This document shows, piece after piece, positions 1-8,283 of a stretch of DNA of 64,000 bases. Made by a program: the position numbers and the translations under genes. Location of the stretch: positions 124,001 through 188,000 of the forward strand of contig NZ_JAJNMP010000001.1 of NCBI RefSeq assembly GCF_021044935.1, given 5' to 3'. Numbering within the stretch: position 1 is the stretch's first letter; every line of letters starts with the position of its first letter. A model generated the notes under the pieces. It was given only the letters and a program-made list of their open reading frames with translations. It was not told the DNA's origin and ran no database searches. Source of the stretch: Agromyces cavernae (GTDB lineage Bacteria > Actinomycetota > Actinomycetes > Actinomycetales > Microbacteriaceae).

Positions 1-301
1 TCGCGACATCCACCGTCGACGTATCGAGCAGCAGCGCAGTGGCGGGCGCGGTGGCCCAGATGCCGGCCTCGCCGCCGTAGACCTCGCGCACGTGCTCGTT
101 GCGCGGGAGCGACGTGAACACCGCGTCGGCGCCGTCGACCGCCTCGGCGACCGTGTCGACCACGTGCACGCCGCGCGCGGCCGCGGCCGCCCTCGCCTCG
201 GGCACGGGATCGACGCCCCGCACGTCATGCCCCGCGGCGACGAGGTGCCCGGCCATCGGGGCGCCCATGTGCCCCAACCCGATCCATGCGATGGCAGCCA
301 T
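1..301 (-). CDS. 3-hydroxyisobutyrate dehydrogenase family protein (C-terminus beyond window)
   Basis: Only the first 100 codons are in the window; the gene runs off its left edge. It starts at the ATG ending at 301 (M-A-A-I-A-W-I-G-L-G-H-M-G). The Rossmann motif GLGHMGAPM (residues 8-16) is that of NAD(P)-dependent beta-hydroxyacid dehydrogenases. The N-terminus is closely similar to the complete paralogue at 3313-4239, including the A-T-A-L-L-L-D-T-S-T-V-D stretch before the substrate-binding region. It would be the last gene of the mmsB-mmsA-adh operon, but a 278-bp gap containing a palindromic repeat separates it from adh, so it may be transcribed separately. The exact substrate (3-hydroxyisobutyrate or another beta-hydroxyacid) is inferred only. 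Confidence 0.85.
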   Translation of the reverse strand, partial: MAAIAWIGLGHMGAPMAGHLVAAGHDVRGVDPVPEARAAAAARGVHVVDTVAEAVDGADAVFTSLPRNEHVREVYGGEAGIWATAPATALLLDTSTVDVA

Positions 302-370
302 GACCCCTCCCGACCTCGTCGACGGTGCGGCCGCCGCACTCGGCCGCCGCCTCCACGATACGACGGGTGG

Positions 371-447
371 GCCGGGCTCGGTGCAGGACATTCCCGCCGA
401 GTGCACTCGACATGCCGGGCTCGGTGCGCGGACATTCCCGCCGAGTG
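371..447. repeat. Direct repeat pair, period about 44 bp
   Basis: The 17-mer GACATTCCCGCCGAGTG occurs at 387-403 and 431-447. Each copy is preceded by GCCGGGCTCGGTGC (371-384 and 414-427), so a block of about 33 bp is duplicated. The first copy contains the perfect palindrome CGAGTGCACTCG (397-408). The second copy merges into the nested palindrome at 440-511. The whole 302-579 stretch is non-coding as far as I can see. Confidence 0.7.
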
Positions 448-511
448 TTTCCGTTCTCGCCGAGTGTTGCCGCTGGAAGTGGAACCCCCGGTCGAAACGG
501 AAACACTCGGC
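440..511. repeat. Nested palindromic element, copy 1 (GAGTGTTTCCG family)
   Basis: The outer arms are perfectly complementary over 16 bp: GCCGAGTGTTTCCGTT at 440-455 and AACGGAAACACTCGGC at 496-511. A second CGAGTGTTGCCG half lies inside. Related elements occur at 37102-37175 and 38590-38659. It lies between the start of the partial dehydrogenase and the end of adh, where it could fold as an RNA hairpin. There is no T-run, so a role as terminator is only possible, not shown. Confidence 0.85.
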
Positions 512-579
512 GAAGATCGCTCGAGCCCGCGCACACCGCGCGTCGCGCGTACCGCGCGGCGCTCGGCGCGCGGCGCGCG

Positions 580-1695
580 TCAGAAGCGGATGACCTGGCG
601 GATCGCCTGCCCCTCCGCGAGGGTGTCCATGGCCTCGTTGATGTCGTCGAGCGTGACGTACGACGAGATGAGCGCCTCGACGGGGAGGCGGCCCTGTCGC
701 CACAGCTCGGCGTAGCGCGGGATGTCGCGCGAGGGCACCGCCGATCCGAGGTAGCTGCCCACGATCGTGCGCGCCTCGGCCGTGATCGCGAGCGGCGAGA
801 CGTTCGAGACAGCCGACGGGGATGGCAGGCCCACGGTCACGGTGCGCCCGCCCGGGGCGGTGAGCGCGAAGGCGGTCTCGAACGCCCGGGGATGCCCGGC
901 CGCCTCGACCACGAGCGCGGCCCGCACCCCGGCCTCGGCGGCCTCGTCGGGCGTGTACACCGCGTCGGCGCCGAGCTCACCCGCCCGATGAAGCTTCGAA
1001 CCCACCGCATCGACGCCGATGACCCGCCCGTACCCGAGTGAGACCGCCGTGATGAGCGCCGCCATGCCGACCCCGCCGAGTCCGACCACGATGATGTCGT
1101 CGCCCGGCTTCGCCGCGCCCGCGTTGGCGACCGCACCGCCGCCCGTGAGCACCGCGCAGCCGAGCACCGCCGCCACCTCGGGCGGAATGTCGGGCCCCAC
1201 GACGACCGCCGAGCGGTGATCGACGACCGCGTGCGACGCGAACCCCGAGACGCCCAGGTGGTGGTGCACGCGATCGCCGTCGCGCGTCAGCCGGGTGCTC
1301 CCGTCGAAGAGCGTGCCGGCCGTGTTCGACGCGGTGCCCGGCACGCACGGCATGACGCCGCCGGTGCGGCATCCGTCGCACTCACCGCAACGCGGCAGGA
1401 ACGCCATCACCACGCGGTCGCCGACCGAGAACCCCGCAGCGGATGCCCCGGCCCCGACCTCTTCGACGATGCCCGCGGCCTCGTGGCCGAGCAGCATCGG
1501 CACCGGGCGCGGACGGTTGCCGTCGACCACCGAGAGGTCGGAGTGGCAGATGCCGGCCGCCTCGATACGCACGAGCAGCTCATCAGGACCAGGGCCGTCG
1601 AGGTCGAGCTCGACGACCCCGATCGGCCGCGACTGCGCGAAGGGCCGGGCGCGCCCGACCTCTTCGAGCACCGCTCCGGTGATTCTCCTGGTCAC
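580..1695 (-). CDS. Zinc-dependent alcohol dehydrogenase (MDR family)
   Basis: A 371-residue medium-chain dehydrogenase/reductase. The GTG at 1695 is chosen because it lies 11 bp after the mmsA stop and begins the normal family N-terminus; the frame stays open further upstream only as a shadow of mmsA. Catalytic zinc ligands are Cys50 (AAGICHSDL) and His71-Glu72 (LLGHEAAG). The structural zinc loop has Cys103, Cys106, Cys109 and Cys117. The NAD-binding glycine motif is VGLGGVGMAA. It is related to class III/aryl-alcohol dehydrogenases. In this operon it may reduce or oxidise an alcohol/aldehyde that feeds mmsA; that role is inferred from position. Confidence 0.88.
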   Translation of the reverse strand: MTRRITGAVLEEVGRARPFAQSRPIGVVELDLDGPGPDELLVRIEAAGICHSDLSVVDGNRPRPVPMLLGHEAAGIVEEVGAGASAAGFSVGDRVVMAFLPRCGECDGCRTGGVMPCVPGTASNTAGTLFDGSTRLTRDGDRVHHHLGVSGFASHAVVDHRSAVVVGPDIPPEVAAVLGCAVLTGGGAVANAGAAKPGDDIIVVGLGGVGMAALITAVSLGYGRVIGVDAVGSKLHRAGELGADAVYTPDEAAEAGVRAALVVEAAGHPRAFETAFALTAPGGRTVTVGLPSPSAVSNVSPLAITAEARTIVGSYLGSAVPSRDIPRYAELWRQGRLPVEALISSYVTLDDINEAMDTLAEGQAIRQVIRF

Positions 1696-1706
1696 GCTCG
1701 AAGCCC

Positions 1707-3212
1707 TCAGTGGGTCGGGAAGCCGAGGTCGATCTGCGACTCGCTCGGCTCGGGCCAGCGGGTCGTCACGACCTTGCGCCGCGTGTAGAATTTGAAGCTC
1801 TCGGGCCCGTACATGTGGGTGTCGCCGAAGAGCGAGTCTTTCCAGCCGCCGAACGAGAATGCGCCGACGGGCACGGGGATCGGCACGTTCACGCCGACCA
1901 TGCCGACCTCGATGTCGAACTCGAAGCTGCGGGCGGTCTTGCCGTCGCGCGTGAACACGGCCACGCCGTTCGCGTAGCGGCTCGCGTTGATCAGCTCGAC
2001 GGCCTCGTCGTAGGTGTCGACGCGCACGACCGACAGCACCGGGCCGAAGATCTCCTCGTCGTAGACCCGCATGCCGGGCTGCACCCGGTCGACGAGCGAC
2101 GCGCCGATGAAGAACCCGTCGCCTTCGAATTCCTTCGACCGTCCGTCGACGACGACCGTGGCGCCCTCGTCGGCGGCCCCGTCGACGAACCCGGCGACAC
2201 GCTCGCGCGCCTCGCGGGTGATCAGCGGGCCCATCTCCGAGGCGGGGTCGGTGCCGTCGCCGATGACGAGTCGCGACATCCGCTCGCTGATCTTCTCGAT
2301 CAACGGATCGGCGACCTCGCCGACCGTGACGAGCACCGAGACGGCCATGCAGCGCTCGCCCGCCGAGCCGTAGGCGGCCGAAACGGCGGCGTCGGCTGCG
2401 GCGTCGAGGTCGGCGTCGGGCATGACGACCATGTGGTTCTTGGCTCCGCCGAGGGCCTGCACGCGCTTGCCCTGCTCGGCCGAGCGCGTGTAGATGTACT
2501 TCGCGATCGGCGTCGATCCGACGAACGAGACGGCCTTGATGACGGGGTGGTCGAGGATCGCGTCGACCGCGACCTTGTCGCCGTGCACGACGTTCAGGAT
2601 GCCGTCGGGAAGCCCCGCCTCGCGGAACGCGTCGGCGAGCCACACCGCCGCCGAAGGGTCGCGCTCGGACGGCTTCAGGATGACCGCATTGCCTGCGGCG
2701 ATCGCCGTCGTCACCATCCAGAGCGGCACCATTGCCGGGAAGTTGAACGGCGTGATGCACGCGACGACGCCGAGCGGCTGGCGCACCTGGTGCACGTCGA
2801 TGCCGCGCGCGACCTGCTCGGAGTAGTCGCCCTTGAGGTGGTGCATGAGGCCCGCGCAGAACTCGACGTTCTCGAGCCCGCGGGCGACCTCGCCGAGGGC
2901 GTCGTCGACGGTCTTGCCGTGCTCGGCCGTGATCAGGCGGGCGAGTTCGGTGCTGCGCTGCTCGATGATCTCGCGCAGCTTGAACATGACGTGCGAGCGG
3001 CGCCCGAGTCCGGTGTTGCGCCAGGCGATCTGCGCAGCGGATGCCGCGGCCACGGCCTCGTCGATGCGTGCGGCGTCGGCGAGCACGACCTCGGCGGTCT
3101 GCTCACCCGTGGCCGGGTTGTACACGGGGCCGCGGCGCGCGTCGTCGTCGACGCGGGCGCCCGCGATCACGTGCGGGATGGTGGTCTTCACGGCGGTGAG
3201 GGTGTCGGTCAT
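1707..3212 (-). CDS. mmsA: CoA-acylating methylmalonate-semialdehyde dehydrogenase
   Basis: A 501-residue aldehyde dehydrogenase that converts (methyl)malonate semialdehyde plus CoA and NAD+ to propionyl-/acetyl-CoA, the last step of valine and related catabolism. The nucleophile is Cys288 (GSAGERCMAV). The cofactor-site PFNFP motif is at 155-159. The general-base Glu found in hydrolytic family members is replaced here (LGGAKNH), as in CoA-dependent members. An AAAGGAA ribosome site precedes the ATG at 3212. It follows mmsB, with a palindromic element in the gap, and precedes adh by 11 bp. Length and motifs are normal for MmsA/IolA; because the neighbours are HIBADH genes, valine or a beta-hydroxyacid is a likelier substrate route than inositol. 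Confidence 0.93.
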   Translation of the reverse strand: MTDTLTAVKTTIPHVIAGARVDDDARRGPVYNPATGEQTAEVVLADAARIDEAVAAASAAQIAWRNTGLGRRSHVMFKLREIIEQRSTELARLITAEHGKTVDDALGEVARGLENVEFCAGLMHHLKGDYSEQVARGIDVHQVRQPLGVVACITPFNFPAMVPLWMVTTAIAAGNAVILKPSERDPSAAVWLADAFREAGLPDGILNVVHGDKVAVDAILDHPVIKAVSFVGSTPIAKYIYTRSAEQGKRVQALGGAKNHMVVMPDADLDAAADAAVSAAYGSAGERCMAVSVLVTVGEVADPLIEKISERMSRLVIGDGTDPASEMGPLITREARERVAGFVDGAADEGATVVVDGRSKEFEGDGFFIGASLVDRVQPGMRVYDEEIFGPVLSVVRVDTYDEAVELINASRYANGVAVFTRDGKTARSFEFDIEVGMVGVNVPIPVPVGAFSFGGWKDSLFGDTHMYGPESFKFYTRRKVVTTRWPEPSESQIDLGFPTH

Positions 3213-3239
3213 TTCTGTGGTTCCTTTCGAAGAATCGGC

Positions 3240-3319
3240 GGGTTGAGGAGGAGCGAAGCGACGTCTCGAAACCCGGAAGGCGGGCGGTTTCGAGACGCTC
3301 CTTCGTCGCTCCTCAACCC
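3240..3319. repeat. Palindromic intergenic element (GGTTGAGGAG...GTCTCGAAACC type)
   Basis: The left arm, 3240-3274, begins GGGTTGAGGAG and ends GTCTCGAAACC. The right arm, 3286-3319, is its near-perfect inverse (GGTTTCGAGACG...CTCCTCAACCC), with differences only in the central 10 bp. The spacer is about 11 bp. It fills the mmsB-mmsA gap and its right arm contains the mmsB stop codon (3313-3315). This type of repeat is familiar from Microbacteriaceae intergenic regions. A relative lies inside phnE at 45552-45636. Confidence 0.85.
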
Positions 3320-4239
3320 ACGGCAGGTGCCGTCTCGTAGCCGGCGACCGCGCCGTCGGGGTGCACGAGCTTGGCGATGAGGCTGCAGTCCTTGCCGCCG
3401 AGGCCCTCGGCGATGAGCTGCTCGAACTGCTCGCGCGCGAGCTGCGCGGCCGGCAGGCTGAGCCCTGCGGCGTCGCCGGCGCCCAGCGCGAGCGCCACGT
3501 CCTTGAGCGCGAGAGTCGTGGCGAACGTCGCGTCGAAGTTGCGGTTCGCCGCGGACGACTCGACGATGCCGGGCACGGGGTACCACGTGCGCATCGCCCA
3601 CGAGTCGGCCGACGAGACGCGCGCGATGTCCCAGAACGTCTGCGGGTCGATGCCGAGGCTCGATGCCAGCTGCGAGCCCTCGGCCGCGGCGACGAGCGAG
3701 ATGAAGAGCATCATGTTGTTGGCGAGCTTCGCGGCGATGCCCTGGGTGGCGCCGCCGACGGCGAAGACGTTGCCGGCCATCGGGTCGACGAGTGACTTCG
3801 CCTCGGCGACGTCGGCCTCGGCGCCGCCGAGCATGAACGTCAGGGTGCCTGCGGCAGCCCCCGAGATGCCGCCCGAGACCGGCGCGTCGACGAACCGGAA
3901 TCCTCGCTCGGCCGAGGCCTCGTGGCAGTACCGCGAGGTCTCGATGTCGACTGTCGAGCTGTCGAGCAGCAGCGCCGTCGCGGGCGCGTTCGCCCACACG
4001 CCGCCCTCGCCCTCGTAGACGGCCCGCACGTGCTCGCCCTTCGGCAGCATCGTGAACACCGCGTCGGCGCCGCGCACGGCGTCGGCGACCGAGGTCGCGA
4101 TGCGCACCCCGTTCGCGGCGGCAGCCTCGTTCGCCCGGGCGTCGAGGTCGAACCCGACGACGTCGTGGCCCGCTCCGACCAGGTTCGCGGTCATCGGACC
4201 GCCCATGTTGCCCAAACCGATCCATGCGATCGCCGCCAT
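3313..4239 (-). CDS. mmsB: 3-hydroxyisobutyrate dehydrogenase
   Basis: A 308-residue NAD-dependent oxidoreductase that would oxidise 3-hydroxyisobutyrate to methylmalonate semialdehyde, the substrate of the following mmsA. The NAD motif GLGNMGGPM is at 8-16. The substrate motif V-D-A-P-V-S-G-G is present, as is the G-x-x-x-K-L-x-N-N motif with the catalytic Lys (AAKLANNMM). A strong AGGAGG lies about 6 bp upstream of the ATG at 4239. The last residues and stop codon are supplied by the palindromic repeat at 3240-3319, suggesting the repeat altered the 3' end. It is divergent from a LysR regulator, which probably controls it. Confidence 0.92.
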   Translation of the reverse strand: MAAIAWIGLGNMGGPMTANLVGAGHDVVGFDLDARANEAAAANGVRIATSVADAVRGADAVFTMLPKGEHVRAVYEGEGGVWANAPATALLLDSSTVDIETSRYCHEASAERGFRFVDAPVSGGISGAAAGTLTFMLGGAEADVAEAKSLVDPMAGNVFAVGGATQGIAAKLANNMMLFISLVAAAEGSQLASSLGIDPQTFWDIARVSSADSWAMRTWYPVPGIVESSAANRNFDATFATTLALKDVALALGAGDAAGLSLPAAQLAREQFEQLIAEGLGGKDCSLIAKLVHPDGAVAGYETAPAVG

Positions 4240-4303
4240 CGTGTCCTCCTTGACATCGTGATGTTCGTGACGCGGCGCCCTCCCCCGACGGCTCCGCGCA
4301 GAC

Positions 4304-4317
4304 TCACCATACGGTGA
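4304..4317. promoter_or_regulatory. Inverted repeat in the mmsB/LysR divergent promoter
   Basis: TCACC-ATAC-GGTGA is a perfect short palindrome in the 150-bp gap between the divergent mmsB and LysR genes. It is a candidate binding site for the adjacent LysR protein or part of the mmsB promoter. The evidence is symmetry and position only. Confidence 0.4.
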
Positions 4318-4366
4318 TGATCAACGCACAGCCAAAGGCGCAAACCCTCGAATCTTGCACCCCGCC

Positions 4367-4382
4367 TGTGCATTCATGCACG
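4367..4382. promoter_or_regulatory. Candidate operator TGTGCATTCATGCACG shared with the MHS transporter
   Basis: GTGCAT-TC-ATGCAC (4368-4381) is a perfect inverted repeat immediately before the LysR start. Read on the minus strand, positions 8319-8334 upstream of the MHS transporter carry TGTGCATTCCTGCACA, identical at 14 of 16 positions. The next bases (TCGGGTG) are also partly shared. This makes a common regulator for the two promoters likely, most simply the LysR protein encoded here. Confidence 0.6.
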
Positions 4383-4390
4383 ATGGTCGG

Positions 4391-5293
4391 GTGATCTCAA
4401 CGCGCGACCCGAACCCCGAATGGCTCATGACGTTCCTCGCGGTCGCCCGCCTCGGCCGCTACACCGCCGCCGCGCAGGTGCTCGGCGTGAACCACTCCAC
4501 GGTCTCGCGACGCATCGCCGCGCTCGAGGCGGCGATGGGCGGGCATGTGCTCACCCGTGGCGCCGGCGGCTGGGAGACGACGGCGCTCGGCGCTCGGGCG
4601 ATGGCGACCGCCGAGCGAATCGAGGCCGACCTGCGCTCGCTCGTCGAGGTCGACCAGCCCGGCCTCACCGGTCTCGTGCGCATCGCCGCGCCCGACGCGT
4701 TCACCGCGCTCTACGCCGTTCCGGCGCTCGCTCCACTGCAGGTGGCGAATCCCGGGCTCTCGTTCGAGCTGCTCAGCGCGACGCAGCGCGTGCGGCAGAC
4801 CAGGTCGGGCGTCGACATCGAGGTGGCGGTAGGCCGCCCCGATGTGCGCAAGGCGCTCGCGACCCCGGTGTTCGAGTACGCTCTCGCGCTCTACGCGAGC
4901 GAGGCCTACCTCGCCGAGCAGGGCGAGCCGCGCACGATCGCCGAGATGCGCGGCCACCGGCTGAACTACTACATCGAGTCCGCCCTGCAGATCGACGAGC
5001 TCGACCTCGCCGTCGACGAGCTGCCCCCGATGCTGCCGAGCATGCGCTCGACGAACGTGTTCGCGCACCTCGCCGCAACCGTCGCGGGTGCGGGCATCGG
5101 ACTGATGCCCGACTACGTCGCCGGCCTCGCCCCCAGGCTGCGCCGCATCCTCGCCGACGAGTACCACCACCCGATCGCGTACTGGGCGGTCACCCGTGAA
5201 GAGAGCCTGCGCAACCCGGCGGTCGCCGCGGCGTTCCGCGCGCTCGTCGAGCACGACGCGCAGGCGTTCGCTGTGGCGACGTCACCCGCCTGA
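4391..5293 (+). CDS. LysR-family transcriptional regulator
   Basis: About 300 residues. The N-terminal winged HTH reads FLAVARLGRYTAAAQVL and N-H-S-T-V-S-R-R-I-A-A-L-E, as in LysR proteins. The effector domain ends with a typical GAGIGLMPDYVA segment. The start is uncertain: GTG at 4391 is preferred because the ATG at 4376 falls inside the palindromic operator; neither has a clear ribosome site. It is divergent from mmsB, the usual LysR arrangement, so it probably senses a metabolite of this pathway and acts on the 4240-4390 region and perhaps on the MHS transporter promoter. Confidence 0.85.
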   Translation: MISTRDPNPEWLMTFLAVARLGRYTAAAQVLGVNHSTVSRRIAALEAAMGGHVLTRGAGGWETTALGARAMATAERIEADLRSLVEVDQPGLTGLVRIAAPDAFTALYAVPALAPLQVANPGLSFELLSATQRVRQTRSGVDIEVAVGRPDVRKALATPVFEYALALYASEAYLAEQGEPRTIAEMRGHRLNYYIESALQIDELDLAVDELPPMLPSMRSTNVFAHLAATVAGAGIGLMPDYVAGLAPRLRRILADEYHHPIAYWAVTREESLRNPAVAAAFRALVEHDAQAFAVATSPA

Positions 5294-5317
5294 ACAGGCG
5301 CGGCCAGGCCGCTCTGC

Positions 5318-6700
5318 TCAGCTCGGCTCGACCCCGCCGAGCTCGGCCAGCCTGGCCAGCCCAGGTCGCGTGTGGGCATGCACGCGATCGAGCGTGGCGC
5401 GCAGCTCGGCGGATCCGGCACGCTCTGGCGGGATGCGCGCCGGGTTGAGGGCGACACGATCAGCCCAGGCCTTGATGTCGGGCTCGGATCCGAACGCCGC
5501 GGCGGCACGTGCGCCGAGGACGCTCATCCGCGCCCAGCCGGCCATGGAATCGGGCAACGGTGATGGCGGGCACAGCCGATTCTTCTCGTCGTCGTGGTCG
5601 CGGGTCGCCTCGACGTAGCCGATCAACGCTGCCCCGAAGCACGGGAAGCCGGCCCTGATCGGCTGGAGCGTGATCGCCTCCGGTCCCCAGACCGGCACGA
5701 GCGGCGGGTACCTCAATCCTTCCCCGGCGCAGTGCACCACGATCGCGTCGTCGGCGATCGCGATCGACCCGCCCGCGAGGTCGACCCGCCCTCGCTGCAC
5801 CCGGTCGATGTGCCCGAGGCGTACGACATGCTCGATCGTGCGCAGAACCTCGAGCTCCCATTCGGCCAGGGTGGGCGTCTTCGCCATCGTCGGTACGACC
5901 GACGGGTCGATGCGCAGCATGATGCCGGCATCCTCCAGTCGGAGGAACAGGTCCTCCAGCGACGCCGCCTCCTCCGCCGCCTGCATCGTGTCGGCGACCA
6001 TGCCGATGAAGACGACGGGATCGGGCTGGACCACAGCCCGGTTCAGCATCCACGGCTCACGTGGCCGCACCCAGCAGATCGCATCGGGGTCCACACCGTG
6101 CGCCAGCAGCCAGACGCACGTGTCGGTCGCGGTCTTGCCCGACCCGACGATCACGTACTGGCTGGGAGCCGCTTGCAACCGCGCAAGCTCGTTCACCGGG
6201 ATCACCCGGGCGTCATCGGCGACGTCGAACGGCGGCGGCTTCTCGGCCGGGATGCGGGGCGACAGGTAATTGGCGTCGACGATCCGGCAGTGTTGGGGCA
6301 CGGCGAACCACTCACCGGAGATGCGCGAGACGAAGGTGCGGTCACCCACGTACTCGCAGCTGCCGAAGAACTCGACCCCACCCGACTCCTGTAGCCGAGC
6401 CAGCAGCCGCTCGTAGTAGGCGCAGATCTCCGATCGCGTGGCCCGCTCCTGTAGGCCCGCCTCCGGTCCCTGCCGCTGCACGCGTCCGCGGCCGAGGAGT
6501 GTCGATGCGACGCCGTAGAAGGCGGAGGCCTGGTGCAGGCGAACGAACGGGTACGCCTCGAGCCAGTGCCCGCCGACGCCGTGGCGACGGTCGACCATCG
6601 CCACGCCGACATCGGCGTGGTCGATCAGGGTATCGGTGAACGCCATCCCCGTGGCGCCGGCCCCCACTACGAGATAATCGGCTTCGACCACTCGGGTCAC
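5318..6700 (-). CDS. FAD/NAD(P)-binding oxidoreductase
   Basis: About 460 residues. An N-terminal FAD-binding Rossmann motif (LVVGAGATGMAF) and a second dinucleotide motif in the middle (VIVGSGKTATDT) resemble flavin-containing monooxygenase-type proteins. GTG at 6700 is chosen because it puts the FAD motif near residue 10; the open frame extends 39 codons further without conservation expected. It is convergent with the LysR gene (24-bp gap). The MHS-transporter gene lies upstream on the same strand, but a strong hairpin at 6770-6820 separates the two. I cannot name the substrate. Confidence 0.75.
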   Translation of the reverse strand: MTRVVEADYLVVGAGATGMAFTDTLIDHADVGVAMVDRRHGVGGHWLEAYPFVRLHQASAFYGVASTLLGRGRVQRQGPEAGLQERATRSEICAYYERLLARLQESGGVEFFGSCEYVGDRTFVSRISGEWFAVPQHCRIVDANYLSPRIPAEKPPPFDVADDARVIPVNELARLQAAPSQYVIVGSGKTATDTCVWLLAHGVDPDAICWVRPREPWMLNRAVVQPDPVVFIGMVADTMQAAEEAASLEDLFLRLEDAGIMLRIDPSVVPTMAKTPTLAEWELEVLRTIEHVVRLGHIDRVQRGRVDLAGGSIAIADDAIVVHCAGEGLRYPPLVPVWGPEAITLQPIRAGFPCFGAALIGYVEATRDHDDEKNRLCPPSPLPDSMAGWARMSVLGARAAAAFGSEPDIKAWADRVALNPARIPPERAGSAELRATLDRVHAHTRPGLARLAELGGVEPS

Positions 6701-6769
6701 GTGACCACTGAAGCATGTCGGCTCCGGCGCGTCTACGGTGCGCTTCGCCGCGCCGCCACCCCGAACACG

Positions 6770-6820
6770 CGGATGCCGCGGCACGACCGACTCCGAAGAA
6801 CCGGCCGCCCGCGGCATCCG
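6770..6820 (-). terminator. Hairpin with CGGATGCCGCGG arms
   Basis: CGGATGCCGCGG (6770-6781) and CCGCGGCATCCG (6809-6820) are perfect 12-bp complementary arms with a 27-bp loop region. They lie just after the stop codon of the MHS transporter (minus strand) and before the FAD oxidoreductase start. This is a likely terminator and one of five intergenic hairpins in the window with CGGATGYCSC arms. Confidence 0.65.
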
Positions 6821-6835
6821 ACGGGTGAATCCCGC

Positions 6836-8215
6836 TTACGCGCCGACCTTCTCCTCGGCGAGCTTCGCGCGGTCGGCCTCATCGATCGCACGGAGCGACG
6901 ATCCGACGGTCTCACGCAGCGCCGCGACGGCGACGAGCGTGACACCCGCGGCGAGCGCGAGGTAGATCGCCACCGGCACCCAGCTGCCGTACGTCGACAG
7001 CAGCATGGTCGCGATGATCGGGGCGAGCGAGCCCGCGACGATCGACGTGACCTGGTAGCCGAGCGAGACGCCCGAGTAGCGCATGCGGGTCGGGAACATC
7101 TCGGCCATGATCGCCGGCTGGCTGGCGTACATGAGGGCGTGGATGACGAGACCCAGGATGAGCACGCCGACGATGAGCCAATCGTTCTGCGTGTCGAACA
7201 GCGGGAACGCCACGAAGCCCCACACGGCCGCGAGCACGGCACCGGCCGCGTAGACCGGCTTGCGGCCCAGCTTGTCGCTGAACCGGCCGACGACCGGGAT
7301 GACGCAGAAGTGCACGACGTGGGCGAAGAGCACGAGCGTGAGGATCGTCGAGGTGTCCATGCCGAGGTGCGCCGACATGTACGTGATCGAGAAGGTCACG
7401 ACGAGGTAGTACATGATGTTCTCGCCGAACCGCAGGCCCATGGCGGTGAAGACGCCGCGGGGGTAGCGCTTGAGCACCTCGATGACGCCGTAGTTCGTCT
7501 TCTTGGCGGCCTCGACCTCGGCCTGCGCCTCGAGGAAGATCGGGGCGTCGGTGACCTTCGTGCGGATGTAGTAGCCGACGGCCACGATCACGACCGAGAG
7601 CCAGAAGCCGACACGCCAGCCCCAGCTGAGGAACGCCTCTTCGGAGAGGGTCCACGAGAGCGTGAGGAGCACGACGGTCGCGAGCAGGTTGCCGGCGGGC
7701 ACCGCGGCCTGCGGCCAGCTCGCCCAGAAACCGCGCTGCTTGTCGGGCGAGTGCTCGGCGACGAGCAGCACCGCGCCGCCCCATTCGCCGCCGACCGCGA
7801 AGCCCTGGAAGAAGCGCAGCACGATGAGCAGGATGGGCGCGGCGTAGCCGATGGCGTCGAAGGTGGGCAGGCAGCCCATGAGGAACGTCGTGACGCCGAC
7901 CAGGATGATCGCGACCTGCAGCAGCTTCTTGCGGCCGTACTTGTCACCGAAGTGGCCGAAGACGATGCCGCCGAGCGGGCGCGCGACGAATCCGACGGCG
8001 TAGGTCAGGAACGCCTTGATGATGTTGTCGAGCGGGTTCTCGCTCGGCGGGAAGAAGATGACGTTGAAGACCAGGGTCGCCGCAGTGGCGTAGAGGAAGA
8101 ACTCGTACCACTCGACGATGGTGCCTGCCATCGAGGCGCCAACGACCTTGCGTAGCCCGCTGGGGGCTGATGAACCTTTGGATCCGCTTGATGGGACCGA
8201 AACGCCGGCTGTCAT
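6836..8215 (-). CDS. MFS transporter, metabolite:H+ symporter family
   Basis: A 459-residue, 12-helix permease of the MHS branch (ProP/KgtP/ShiA-like), which takes up organic acids or zwitterions with protons. Family marks are the first-helix segment I-V-E-W-Y-E-F-F-L-Y, the loop 2-3 motif G-H-F-G-D-K-Y-G-R-K and R-F-F-Q-G-F-A-V-G-G-E-W-G-G. AGGAGG precedes the ATG at 8215. Its upstream region carries the palindrome also found before the mmsB/LysR pair, so it may import a substrate degraded by the mms operon. That link is inferred. Confidence 0.88.
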   Translation of the reverse strand: MTAGVSVPSSGSKGSSAPSGLRKVVGASMAGTIVEWYEFFLYATAATLVFNVIFFPPSENPLDNIIKAFLTYAVGFVARPLGGIVFGHFGDKYGRKKLLQVAIILVGVTTFLMGCLPTFDAIGYAAPILLIVLRFFQGFAVGGEWGGAVLLVAEHSPDKQRGFWASWPQAAVPAGNLLATVVLLTLSWTLSEEAFLSWGWRVGFWLSVVIVAVGYYIRTKVTDAPIFLEAQAEVEAAKKTNYGVIEVLKRYPRGVFTAMGLRFGENIMYYLVVTFSITYMSAHLGMDTSTILTLVLFAHVVHFCVIPVVGRFSDKLGRKPVYAAGAVLAAVWGFVAFPLFDTQNDWLIVGVLILGLVIHALMYASQPAIMAEMFPTRMRYSGVSLGYQVTSIVAGSLAPIIATMLLSTYGSWVPVAIYLALAAGVTLVAVAALRETVGSSLRAIDEADRAKLAEEKVGA

Positions 8216-8283
8216 GGGGAACTACCTCCTTGTAGTCTGCGCGCGAGTGATGGGGACCGCGCTCAGGTGATTCTGCCAGTCAC

